Below are positions 6,431 to 13,492 of a stretch of 16,165 nucleotides of DNA, in pieces. Every line of letters starts with the position of its first letter. Position 1 is the stretch's first letter. Under the pieces are notes generated by a model. That model was not told the origin of the DNA. It ran no database searches and saw only the letters and a program-made list of their open reading frames with translations. The translations under genes were made by a program, and so were the position numbers. The stretch is from Candidatus Neomicrothrix sp. UBA4742 (GTDB lineage: Bacteria > Actinomycetota > Acidimicrobiia > Acidimicrobiales > Acidimicrobilacustridaceae). The stretch is from positions 6,470 to 22,634 of the forward strand of contig DHIQ01000218.1 of the NCBI GenBank assembly GCA_002403895.1, given 5' to 3'.

Positions 6431-9010
6431 ATGAGCCGCGGCCACCTGCGCATCTACCTGGGCGCGGCGCCGGGCGTGGGCAAGACCTTCGCCATGCTCG
6501 ACGAGGGCTACCGGCGCCATGAGCGCGGCACTGACGTCGTGGTCGGTTTCGTCGAGACCCACGGCCGACCGAAGACCGCAGCGCAGCTCCGCGATCTCGA
6601 GATCGTGCCCCGCCGGCTGCTGACCCATCGCGGCGCCATGTTCGAGGAGATGGATGTCGATGGCGTCCTGGCCCGCCGGCCCCCCGTGGTGCTGGTGGAC
6701 GAGCTGGCCCACACCAACGTCCCCGGCTCCCGCAACCCCAAGCGTCACCAGGACGTCGAGGAGTTGCTGGCGGCCGGCATCGACGTGATCACCACGGTCA
6801 ATGTCCAGCACCTCGAGTCGATGAACGACGTCGTTGAGCAGATCACCGGCGTGAAGCAGCACGAGACGGTGCCCGATGCCGTGGTGCGCGCCGCCGACCA
6901 GGTCGAGCTGGTGGACATGACCCCCGAGGCGCTGCGGCGGCGCATGGCCCACGGCAACATCTACGGGGCCGAGAAGGTCGACGCCGCCCTCGGCAACTAC
7001 TTCCGCGTCGGCAACCTCACCGCCCTGCGGGAACTCGCCCTGCTGTGGGTGGCCGACAAGGTCGACGCCGGCCTGCAGGAGTACCTGGAGGCGCAAGGGA
7101 TCTCCGGCACCTGGGAGACCCGCGAGCGGGTGGTGGTGGCGGTGACGGGCTCCCCCAGCGGTGACCACCTCATCCGTCGCGCGGCCCGGATCGCCCGCCG
7201 GACGAAGGCCGACCTGCTCGGAGTGCATGTGCAGGCCACCGACGGGCTCGTTGACGCACCGCCCGAGTTGCTCGAGCGTCATCGCCAGCTCCTGGCCGAC
7301 CTGGACGGGGACTACCACGAGGTCGTCGGGCCGGACGTGGCCAAGGCACTCACCCAGTTCGCCCGTGGCGAGCACGCCACCCAGCTCGTCCTCGGTGCCA
7401 CCCGACGGAGCCGCTGGTCCGAGCTCACCCGGGGCTCCGTCATCAACGCCGTCCTGCGAGAAGCGTTCGACATCGACGTCCATATCATCGGTGACGAGGA
7501 GCACCGCGACGGCACGAGCGATGGCCGCGGCCAACCGCTGCGCCGGCGCAGGCTGCCCCACCTGTCGACCCGCCGTCAGGCCGCCGGGTGGTTGCTGACC
7601 ATCATCGGTATCCCGGTGCTGACCGTGTTGCTGTCGCAGTTCGACGGGCGCCTGAACCTCTCGACCGAGATGTTGCTGTTCTTGGTGCTCGTCGTGGTCG
7701 TGGCCATCGTGGGCGGGTTCTTGCCGGCCATCGTCGCCGCGGTGGTGGCGTCCCTGGTAGTCAATTGGTACTTCACCGAACCGCTCCACACGTTCACCAT
7801 CGCCGAAGGTGAGAACCTCGTCGCCCTGGTCACGTTCTTGGTCGTGGCTGGTTTGGTGAGCGCGCTGGTGACGCAGGTGTCGCGTCGTTCGGCTGATGCG
7901 GTTCGGGCCCGGGCTGAGGCCGAGGCACTCGCCCGGGTCGCCGGCGGGCTGGCCGGCGATGACGACGCCGTGGCGGAGATGGTGGCCCACCTGCGATCGA
8001 CGTTCGATCGTGATGCCGTCGCCTTGCTGGTGCCGGCCGACGGTGGTTGGATGGTCGAGGCGGTCGCCGGTGAGGATCCTCCGCTTGTCCCGGACGGCCA
8101 TGCCACGGTGCCCCTGGGTGACGGTGCTCAACTCGTGCATGTCGGACCGCCCCTCAACGCCGATGACCAGCGGGTGCTTCAGGTTTTCGCTGCTCAACTG
8201 GCGGCCGCGCTCGAGCGGCGTCACCTGAAAGCGGAGGCCGCGGAGGCGGAGGCCCTGGCGGAGGCCGACCTGCTGCGCACGGCGATCCTCCGGGCGGTGT
8301 CGCACGATCTGCGCACGCCGCTCGCCTCCATCAAGGCATCGGCCACCAGCCTGCTGCAAGACGACGTGGACTGGACGCCGGTCGCCCGTCACGAGTTCCT
8401 GGCCACCATCGACGAAGAGGCCGACCGCCTCAACGACCTCGTCGGGAGCCTGCTCGACATGAGCCGACTCGAGACCGGTGCCCTGTCGTTCGCAGTGCGG
8501 CCGGTGGCCCTCGAAGAGGCAGTGGCCCTGGCCCTGGCCAGCTTGAGCGAGTCGACCGAGCACGTGCTGGTTGATGTCTCCGAGCGGCTGCCGGCGGCCG
8601 CCGCCGATCCCATCTTGTTGGAGCGAGTGGTGGCCAACGTGGTGTCCAACGCCTTGCGTTATGCCCCTCCTGACGAGCCGGTGCGGATCCAGGCGGGCGA
8701 GGCCGGCGGGCGACTCGATCTGCGGATCATCGATCGAGGCCCGGGCGTGCCGCCGGCCGATCGCGAGCGGATCTTCGAGCCCTTCCAACGGCTGGGCGAC
8801 CGAGCCCGGGGGAGTGGGGTTGGTCTCGGCCTGGCCGTGGCGCGGGGGTTCACCGTGGCGATGGGCGGCGAGCTCGTACTGGAGGACACCCCCGGTGGTG
8901 GCCTCACCGCGGTCATCTCCCTCAAACCCGCGGGGGTGCCGGCCACCCCTGAGGCGGAACGCGATGCCCAACTGATCCCCGATTGGGGAGAACCTGAAGG
9001 CCGGGGATGA
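6431..9010 (+). CDS. kdpD: KdpD, membrane sensor histidine kinase for K+
   Basis: An 859-residue sensor kinase that phosphorylates KdpE under K+ limitation or turgor stress (E. coli KdpD: 894). Domains in order: the KdpD N-terminal P-loop domain with Walker A GAAPGVGKT (11-19) and LVDELAHTN (88-96); a universal-stress-protein-like domain (about 232-357, starting VVVAVTGSPSGDHL); four DUF4118 membrane helices (about 384-480); a GAF-like region; HisKA with His625 in AVSHDLRTPLAS; and the ATPase domain with Asn740 (NVVSNALRYAPP), Asp768 (DRGPGVPP) and GVGLGL (796-801). All catalytic elements are intact, so it should be an active kinase. The Usp-like domain binds c-di-AMP in some Gram-positives; whether it does here cannot be judged. 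Its stop overlaps the kdpE start (ATGA). Confidence 0.97.
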   Translation: MSRGHLRIYLGAAPGVGKTFAMLDEGYRRHERGTDVVVGFVETHGRPKTAAQLRDLEIVPRRLLTHRGAMFEEMDVDGVLARRPPVVLVDELAHTNVPGSRNPKRHQDVEELLAAGIDVITTVNVQHLESMNDVVEQITGVKQHETVPDAVVRAADQVELVDMTPEALRRRMAHGNIYGAEKVDAALGNYFRVGNLTALRELALLWVADKVDAGLQEYLEAQGISGTWETRERVVVAVTGSPSGDHLIRRAARIARRTKADLLGVHVQATDGLVDAPPELLERHRQLLADLDGDYHEVVGPDVAKALTQFARGEHATQLVLGATRRSRWSELTRGSVINAVLREAFDIDVHIIGDEEHRDGTSDGRGQPLRRRRLPHLSTRRQAAGWLLTIIGIPVLTVLLSQFDGRLNLSTEMLLFLVLVVVVAIVGGFLPAIVAAVVASLVVNWYFTEPLHTFTIAEGENLVALVTFLVVAGLVSALVTQVSRRSADAVRARAEAEALARVAGGLAGDDDAVAEMVAHLRSTFDRDAVALLVPADGGWMVEAVAGEDPPLVPDGHATVPLGDGAQLVHVGPPLNADDQRVLQVFAAQLAAALERRHLKAEAAEAEALAEADLLRTAILRAVSHDLRTPLASIKASATSLLQDDVDWTPVARHEFLATIDEEADRLNDLVGSLLDMSRLETGALSFAVRPVALEEAVALALASLSESTEHVLVDVSERLPAAAADPILLERVVANVVSNALRYAPPDEPVRIQAGEAGGRLDLRIIDRGPGVPPADRERIFEPFQRLGDRARGSGVGLGLAVARGFTVAMGGELVLEDTPGGGLTAVISLKPAGVPATPEAERDAQLIPDWGEPEGRG

Positions 9011-9684
9011 CTCGAGTCCTGGTGGTCGATGACGAGCCCCAGATACGGCGCGCGCTGGCCACCAACCTGCGCGCCCGTGACTACGTGGTGGACCTGGCCG
9101 CCACCGGCGAGGACGCCCTGCGTCTAGCCGCCGAGCGTCACCCCGATGTGGTCATCCTCGACATCGGGCTCCCGGGGATCGACGGCATCGAGGTGGTCCG
9201 CGGCCTACGGGGTTGGACCAAGGTCCCCATTGTCATGTTGTCGGTACGCGAGGACGAAGCCGACAAGGTCGACGCCCTCGACGCTGGCGCCGATGACTAC
9301 CTGACCAAGCCGTTCGGGATGAACGAGCTTTTGGCCCGTATGCGAGCCGCATTGCGGCGGGCGGCCCCGGTGGAGGAGCTGCCCGTCATCGAATCGGCGG
9401 ACTTCTCGATCGATCTGGCCGCCAAACGGGTGAGTCGTGACGGGAGCGAGGTCCACCTCACGCCGACCGAGTGGGGTCTGGTCGAACAACTCGTGCGCAA
9501 TCGGGGCAAGCTCGTCACCCAACGGCAGCTGTTGCAGGAAGTGTGGGGTCCGGAGTATTCGACTGAGGCCAACTACCTGCGGGTGTACCTGGCGGGCCTG
9601 CGCCGCAAGCTCGAGCCGAATCCCAGCCAGCCCCGGTATTTCATCACCGAGCCGGGCATGGGCTACCGCTTCGAGATGGACTGA
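9007..9684 (+). CDS. kdpE: KdpE, OmpR/PhoB-family response regulator
   Basis: A 225-residue cytoplasmic regulator that receives phosphate from KdpD and activates kdp transcription. The receiver domain has the acidic pair Asp8-Asp9, phosphoacceptor Asp52 (VVILDIGLPG), Ser79 and Lys101 (YLTKPFG). The C-terminal winged helix (about 125-225) contains HLTPTEWGLVEQLV, LLQEVWG, a LRVYLAGLRRKLEP recognition helix and the ending YFITEPGMGYRFEMD. The ATG overlaps the kdpD stop, so the kinase and regulator are translationally coupled; GAAGG lies at 8996-9000. Likely targets in this window are the 11-base-period repeats at 1500-1517 and 644-663. Confidence 0.97.
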   Translation: MTRVLVVDDEPQIRRALATNLRARDYVVDLAATGEDALRLAAERHPDVVILDIGLPGIDGIEVVRGLRGWTKVPIVMLSVREDEADKVDALDAGADDYLTKPFGMNELLARMRAALRRAAPVEELPVIESADFSIDLAAKRVSRDGSEVHLTPTEWGLVEQLVRNRGKLVTQRQLLQEVWGPEYSTEANYLRVYLAGLRRKLEPNPSQPRYFITEPGMGYRFEMD

Positions 9685-9721
9685 CCCGTCCGGAACCGGC
9701 TCCAACTCCCGAACCGGCGTG

Positions 9722-9763
9722 GGAAGTGGCCTCCAGGGCGACCACTTCCTACGACGGTTCGTA
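9722..9763 (+). terminator. Weak candidate terminator or hairpins after kdpE
   Basis: Two inverted repeats follow one another: GGAAGTGG (9722-9729) with CCACTTCC (9742-9749), and TACGA (9750-9754) with TCGTA (9759-9763). The sequence CTCGTTTT follows directly. They lie between the kdpE stop and the next gene start, where a terminator would be expected, but the stems are short and the T-run is only four bases. Confidence 0.3.
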
Positions 9764-9806
9764 CTCGTTTTGGGGGGATGGCGGGTCGGAGTGGCACCAT
9801 CGCGGC

Positions 9807-10844
9807 GTGACGGCGAGCGACGAGGACATCGACCGCGCTGCTGCGCTGCTGGTCGAGGGGGGCCTGGTGGCGTTCCCCACCGAGACCGTCTATGGCCTGG
9901 GGGCTGACGCCAGCAACCAGGTGGCCGTGGCCCGGGTCTTCGCCGTCAAGGGCCGCCCGGCCGATCACCCGCTGATCGTGCACCTGGCCGACGCGGCCGG
10001 CCTCGATCAGTGGGCCGCCGCCGTGCCCACCGAGGCTCGCCTGCTGGCTGACGCATTCTGGCCGGGCCCCATCACGCTGCTGTTGGAGCGGGGACCGGCC
10101 GCCCTCGATGAGGTCACGGGCGGTCGCTCCACCATCGGCCTGCGAGTGCCCGACCATCCCGTGGCCCGCGCCCTGCTGCGCAATTTCTCGGCCCGTCGGG
10201 GTGGCCGGCCGGCCGGCATCGCCGCGCCGTCAGCCAATCGCTTCGGGCGCGTCAGCCCCACCAGCGCGGCCCACGTCGCCGCTGATCTGGGCGACGACGT
10301 CGACGCCATCCTCGATGGTGGTTCCAGCGTGATCGGGGTGGAGTCCACCATCGTCGACTGCACTGGCCCCGAGCCGCTCGTGCTGCGCCTGGGTGGGGTG
10401 AGCGTGGAACGCCTGAGCGATGTGCTTGGCTATGCGCCCGGCCTGGCGGTGGACACGCCCACGGATGGGCGGACGGGAGTCAACGAGCCGACCGTCGGGG
10501 CCCGGGCCCCGGGCATGCTCGAGGTGCACTACGCCCCCCAGGCTCGGGTCGACGTCGTCGAGCCGGTAGCTCTGGCGGTGGCCCGGGTGGCCGAGTTGTT
10601 GGCCGAGGGCCAGCGGGTGGCGGTGCTGGCCCCAACCGTCGTGGACGGCCTGCACCCTGACGCCATCGAGCTGGAGCCGGCGGGCACTGCCGAGGACTAT
10701 GCCCGCGTGCTCTACGACCGACTCCGGCAGGTCGACCGGCTGGGAGCCGACGTGGTGGTGGTCGTGCCGCCGCCTCCGGGTGGTCTCGGTGACGCCGTGC
10801 GCGACCGACTCCGGCGGGCGGCGGCGGCTCACCAGCCGCGGTAG
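9807..10844 (+). CDS. L-threonylcarbamoyladenylate synthase, Sua5/YrdC family
   Basis: A 345-residue cytoplasmic enzyme that makes threonylcarbamoyl-AMP from threonine, bicarbonate and ATP, the first step of the tRNA t6A37 modification. The YrdC domain (about 1-205) shows PTETVYGLGADA (24-35), KGRPADHPL (49-57), FWPGPITLLLER (84-95), GLRVPDHP (111-118), APSANRFG (140-147) and GVESTIVD (177-184). A Sua5 C-terminal domain follows after a PGMLEVHYAPQA linker, making this the long, two-domain Sua5 form. The GTG at 9807 was chosen because the family N-terminus (DEDIDRAAALLVEGGLVAFPTE) begins just after it; upstream in-frame codons give no family-like sequence. No Shine-Dalgarno is visible. Its place beside kdp looks accidental. 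Confidence 0.95.
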   Translation: MTASDEDIDRAAALLVEGGLVAFPTETVYGLGADASNQVAVARVFAVKGRPADHPLIVHLADAAGLDQWAAAVPTEARLLADAFWPGPITLLLERGPAALDEVTGGRSTIGLRVPDHPVARALLRNFSARRGGRPAGIAAPSANRFGRVSPTSAAHVAADLGDDVDAILDGGSSVIGVESTIVDCTGPEPLVLRLGGVSVERLSDVLGYAPGLAVDTPTDGRTGVNEPTVGARAPGMLEVHYAPQARVDVVEPVALAVARVAELLAEGQRVAVLAPTVVDGLHPDAIELEPAGTAEDYARVLYDRLRQVDRLGADVVVVVPPPPGGLGDAVRDRLRRAAAAHQPR

Positions 10845-10921
10845 TCGGGTTTCCGTCGCTCTACCAAGCTGGCCACCCCCTCCTGGGCATCGGCCGTCGT
10901 CATGCTGAGGGCTTGGGCTCC
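10829..10921 (-). pseudogene. C-terminal remnant of an enoyl-CoA hydratase gene
   Basis: The - strand here codes for ALSMTTADAQEGVASLVERR followed by KPDYRGW and a stop. This is the typical extreme C-terminus of crotonase-family enoyl-CoA hydratases (DAxEGVxxFLExRxPxFxGR). Only about 30 codons survive; upstream the frame runs into the 3' end of the molybdoenzyme gene in another reading frame, with no hydratase core. Its stop overlaps the last 16 bases of the sua5 gene, so the intact ancestor was a convergent neighbour of sua5. I infer a deletion that joined the oxidoreductase gene to the hydratase tail. There is no start codon or domain left to make a working enzyme. Confidence 0.65.
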
Positions 10922-10947
10922 GCTCCCTGGTTTGACCGGCCGTGAAC

Positions 10948-12609
10948 TCAGCTGACCTTGACCCGGTGCGAGTCCCAGCCGGTGGCGCCGTTGGGCTCGG
11001 GCGGGGCGTGCTCCTCGGTCTGGGTCTCCCCGGTGCCGTCGGTGGCCCGAACCTGCAGTGTGTGGGTGCCGGGCGTGGCTTCCCATTCGAGCATCCACTG
11101 GCGCCAGGTGTTGCCTGACAGCACCTCGCCCAGCTTGGCCTCGCGCCATGGCTCGTCGTCGACCTGGACCTCGACCTTGGTGATGCCCCGGCCCGGTCCG
11201 GGCGCCCACGCCACCCCGGCAATGGGGATGGTGCCGGCGTTCAGCAGGCCGCCGGATCGGGGAACATCGATGCGCGACTCGGTCTTGATCGGCGCCTCCT
11301 TGGACCATCCCCGGGGAATCCAGTAGCCGTCGAAGTCGTCCAGGGTGGTGACGTGGATCTCGCTCAGCCACTTGGTGGCGGACACGTACCCGTAGAGCCC
11401 GGCCACCACCAGGCGGGCCGGAAAGCCATGGAGCACCGGCAACGGCTCACCGTTCATGCCGACGGCCACCATCGCCGTGCGATCGGCGGTGAGCGCGGCG
11501 GTGGGGAACCCGGCGGTGAAGCCGTCGACCGATCGGCCCACCACCTGGCTGGCGTCGGCCTGGACCCCGGCACGGTCCAACAGCGTCGTGAGCGACACGC
11601 CCTGCCACAGCGCGTTGCCCACCAGGTTGCCGCCCACCTCGTTGGAGACGCACGACAGGGTGACCGCTGCTTCGATCTGGGGCATGGCCAACAACTCGTC
11701 GAAGCTGATCTGGAAGGGGTGGTCGACCATGCCCGTCACCTTGAGGCTCCACGAGCCGGGGTTGACGTTGGGCACGACCAGCGCGGTGTCGATCCGGTAG
11801 AAGTCGCGGTTGGCCACGAGATAGGGGGTCAAGCCGTCCACCTCGAACGAGGCCACCCCCGGACCTTGCAACGCGGTCGATGCCCCGGGCGGAACGGCCC
11901 GGTTGGTGGGCACCGGGAGTCGGATTGCCGCTCGGGCGGCGTTGGACGTGCCTTGCATCGCGGCGCGCCCGGCCACGACCGCGGTGGCGGCGAACGCGCC
12001 GGCTGCCGCGGTCCAGCCGAAGAACGCCCGGCGGGAGGCGTGCGGGCTGGTTGGTGTGTCGCGACGCACCGGCTGGTTGCTGCGGTGAGACGGTCGGGTC
12101 GGACGGGCCACCGGCCGGGCAGCGACATGGGAGGAAGCGGCCAGATGCAGTAGCAGGCTGAGCGTGGCCAATCCGGCGACCACCCCGATGGTTCCGCCGA
12201 TGGCGGCCCGCAGCACCGAGGCCAGGGGATCGGTTGCGGCGGCGACCACGCCCACCAGCCCGAAGGCGGCGAAGCCGACCGCCCCGACCCACGGTCGCCG
12301 TCGGCTGGCCACGCCGAGGGCGGCGCCGATGAGCAGGGAGATGACCACGATCCCGAAGATCAGGGTCGGCTTGTCTGCCGTCTGGAACAGCCGGATGGCG
12401 GTGCGGGCCAAATCGCCACCGCTCTGTCGGATGAAGGCGTTCCCCACTGAGCCGATCAAGGATTGGCTCGACCCGCCCAGGCCGGTGACCAACTCGCCGA
12501 CGCCGAGGGCCATGGCCGCGGCCACCGCTCCCACCAGACGAGCCTCACCCACCGAGGCGCGAGGGATAATGGTCGGAACCGGCGCGGGTTCGGCGATCAG
12601 GTCGGTCAC
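10948..12609 (-). CDS. Membrane-anchored sulfite-oxidase-like molybdopterin oxidoreductase
   Basis: A 553-residue protein in two parts. The N-terminal ~165 residues hold four hydrophobic helices (about 25-44, 81-100, 107-125, 135-158). A Tat-like SRRAFFGW (192-199) then precedes a fifth helix. The remainder is an exported sulfite-oxidase-type domain: the Mo-pterin domain with the putative Mo-ligand Cys320 in TLSCVSNEVGG, then GFPARLVVAGLYGYVSATKW and GYWIPRGWSKEAPIKTESRI, and a C-terminal Mo-co dimerisation domain (VAWAPGPGRGITKVEVQVDD to the end). Substrate is unknown; sulfite or protein methionine sulfoxide are family possibilities. The GTG start at 12609 is set by GGAG seven bases upstream. 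The frame opens further upstream to 12726, but that stretch overlaps the next gene and is not family-like. Confidence 0.92.
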   Translation of the reverse strand: MTDLIAEPAPVPTIIPRASVGEARLVGAVAAAMALGVGELVTGLGGSSQSLIGSVGNAFIRQSGGDLARTAIRLFQTADKPTLIFGIVVISLLIGAALGVASRRRPWVGAVGFAAFGLVGVVAAATDPLASVLRAAIGGTIGVVAGLATLSLLLHLAASSHVAARPVARPTRPSHRSNQPVRRDTPTSPHASRRAFFGWTAAAGAFAATAVVAGRAAMQGTSNAARAAIRLPVPTNRAVPPGASTALQGPGVASFEVDGLTPYLVANRDFYRIDTALVVPNVNPGSWSLKVTGMVDHPFQISFDELLAMPQIEAAVTLSCVSNEVGGNLVGNALWQGVSLTTLLDRAGVQADASQVVGRSVDGFTAGFPTAALTADRTAMVAVGMNGEPLPVLHGFPARLVVAGLYGYVSATKWLSEIHVTTLDDFDGYWIPRGWSKEAPIKTESRIDVPRSGGLLNAGTIPIAGVAWAPGPGRGITKVEVQVDDEPWREAKLGEVLSGNTWRQWMLEWEATPGTHTLQVRATDGTGETQTEEHAPPEPNGATGWDSHRVKVS

Positions 12610-12616
12610 AGCAGTT

Positions 12617-12620
12617 CTCC
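12617..12620 (-). promoter_or_regulatory. Ribosome binding site deciding the molybdoenzyme start
   Basis: On the - strand GGAG lies seven bases before the GTG at 12609. It picks this start over longer in-frame possibilities that would run into the TIGR03086 gene. Confidence 0.65.
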
Positions 12621-12670
12621 GGTGCCGAGTGGCTCCCGGGATGGGTCGGTCGAGCAGTTCGACCGACGAA

Positions 12671-13240
12671 TCAGGGTCGGCGACCGAGCGTAGCGAGTAA
12701 CCGCGCCTCGCCCGACGCGCCCGCATCGGCGTCGAGGCGGTTCCCGAACATACCGCTGGCCTCCAGCATCGCCATCTGTGGTTCGATGATCTCCCAGCAT
12801 TGGTCGACCAACTCCGGGTTGAGGGCGGTGTCCTGGCCTGAGGCCTTGGCGATGTCCCACCCGTGGATGACCACGTCGAGCACCCGGTGACCGACGTACA
12901 CCTCCCCGGGCACGGGACCGTACGACACGGCGCACGGCGCGCTCATGGCTCCCGGGGCCAGGCCTGCGACCCGGGCCTCACTGGCCGAGCGGTCATAGGC
13001 GGCGACCGGGTCGGAACCGAGGATGTCCCCGTCATAGCGAGCGCCCACGTCCTCGATGGTCTGGCCTCCGAGGAGGGGCGCCACCCAGAAGTTTCCGGCG
13101 ACCAGGTGGTTGACCAGCGAGTGCAGGTCCCAATCCTCGCAGGGGGTGGGCTGGTTCCATTGGTCGGGTCCCACGCCGGCCACGACGCGCCGGGTCTCGG
13201 CCAGCGCCCGGGCATGGGCTTCAGGCAGATCTGTGATCAT
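12671..13240 (-). CDS. TIGR03086-family DinB-like metal-binding protein
   Basis: A 189-residue cytoplasmic protein of the DinB / mycothiol-dependent maleylpyruvate isomerase superfamily, a four-helix bundle that usually binds a divalent metal. Typical signatures are the N-terminal PCEDWDLHSLVNHLVAGNFW with His45 and the DVVIHGWDIAKA helix with Asp122 and His126, consistent with the family's His/acid/His metal site. AGMSAP-like and GPVPGEVYVGHR loops also fit the actinobacterial TIGR03086 subgroup. Many members act with mycothiol, but the substrate here is unknown. The ATG at 13240 has AGGGG six bases upstream on the - strand (13247-13251). The molybdoenzyme gene follows 61 bases downstream on the same strand, so co-transcription is possible. 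The gene is divergent from the desaturase. Confidence 0.88.
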   Translation of the reverse strand: MITDLPEAHARALAETRRVVAGVGPDQWNQPTPCEDWDLHSLVNHLVAGNFWVAPLLGGQTIEDVGARYDGDILGSDPVAAYDRSASEARVAGLAPGAMSAPCAVSYGPVPGEVYVGHRVLDVVIHGWDIAKASGQDTALNPELVDQCWEIIEPQMAMLEASGMFGNRLDADAGASGEARLLATLGRRP

Positions 13241-13349
13241 GGCGTTCCCCTTGTCGTCGCAGATGCGTCCCTTCGAGTGCAGCCCGAGGCGGCGACGCTG
13301 TCAATGATGGGCGCGGGGCGACGGTGTCGAGAACATCGGGGTCGTGTCA

Positions 13350-13372
13350 TTGACCACCGTGGCGGTGGTCAA
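13350..13372. promoter_or_regulatory. Perfect 10-base-arm palindrome in divergent promoter region
   Basis: TTGACCACCG (13350-13359) and CGGTGGTCAA (13363-13372) are exact inverted copies around a three-base centre (TGG). The site lies between the divergent TIGR03086 and desaturase genes, 110 bases from one start and 121 from the other. There is no T-run on either strand, so an operator for a dimeric regulator fits better than a terminator. Confidence 0.55.
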
Positions 13373-13431
13373 CCGCACAACCCCACCTAGTCATCACGAC
13401 CCGGTGCGTCTTTTTTGCCTTTGGCGAGCTC

Positions 13432-13451
13432 CCTACCTACTGGTCGGTAGG
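13432..13451. promoter_or_regulatory. TetR-type near-palindromic operator upstream of the desaturase gene
   Basis: CCTACC (13432-13437) and GGTAGG (13446-13451) are perfect 6-base arms eight bases apart. The spacer TACTGGTC continues the symmetry partly, so the core resembles the ACCGACCGGTCGGT form used by several TetR-family repressors (16 of 18 positions of CTACCGACCGGTCGGTAG). A possible -10, TAGGCT (13448-13453), overlaps the right arm, the position expected for repression. The cognate regulator is not evident in the window. Confidence 0.5.
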
Positions 13452-13492
13452 CTACGGTTTGCCGGTTCTTCATCCCGCCCAGAAAGACCCTG

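Noticed and set aside
6311..8971. Very long open frame antisense to kdpD (about 886 codons)
   Set aside because: It is the shadow of kdpD in a GC-rich genome: His/Gly/Gln-rich composition, no recognisable domain, and it lies opposite a gene with full family motifs.
13411..13416. Six-T run as an intrinsic terminator
   Set aside because: No stable GC-rich hairpin lies immediately before it on the + strand, and on the - strand it reads as an A-run after only a three-base-pair GCC/GGC stem.
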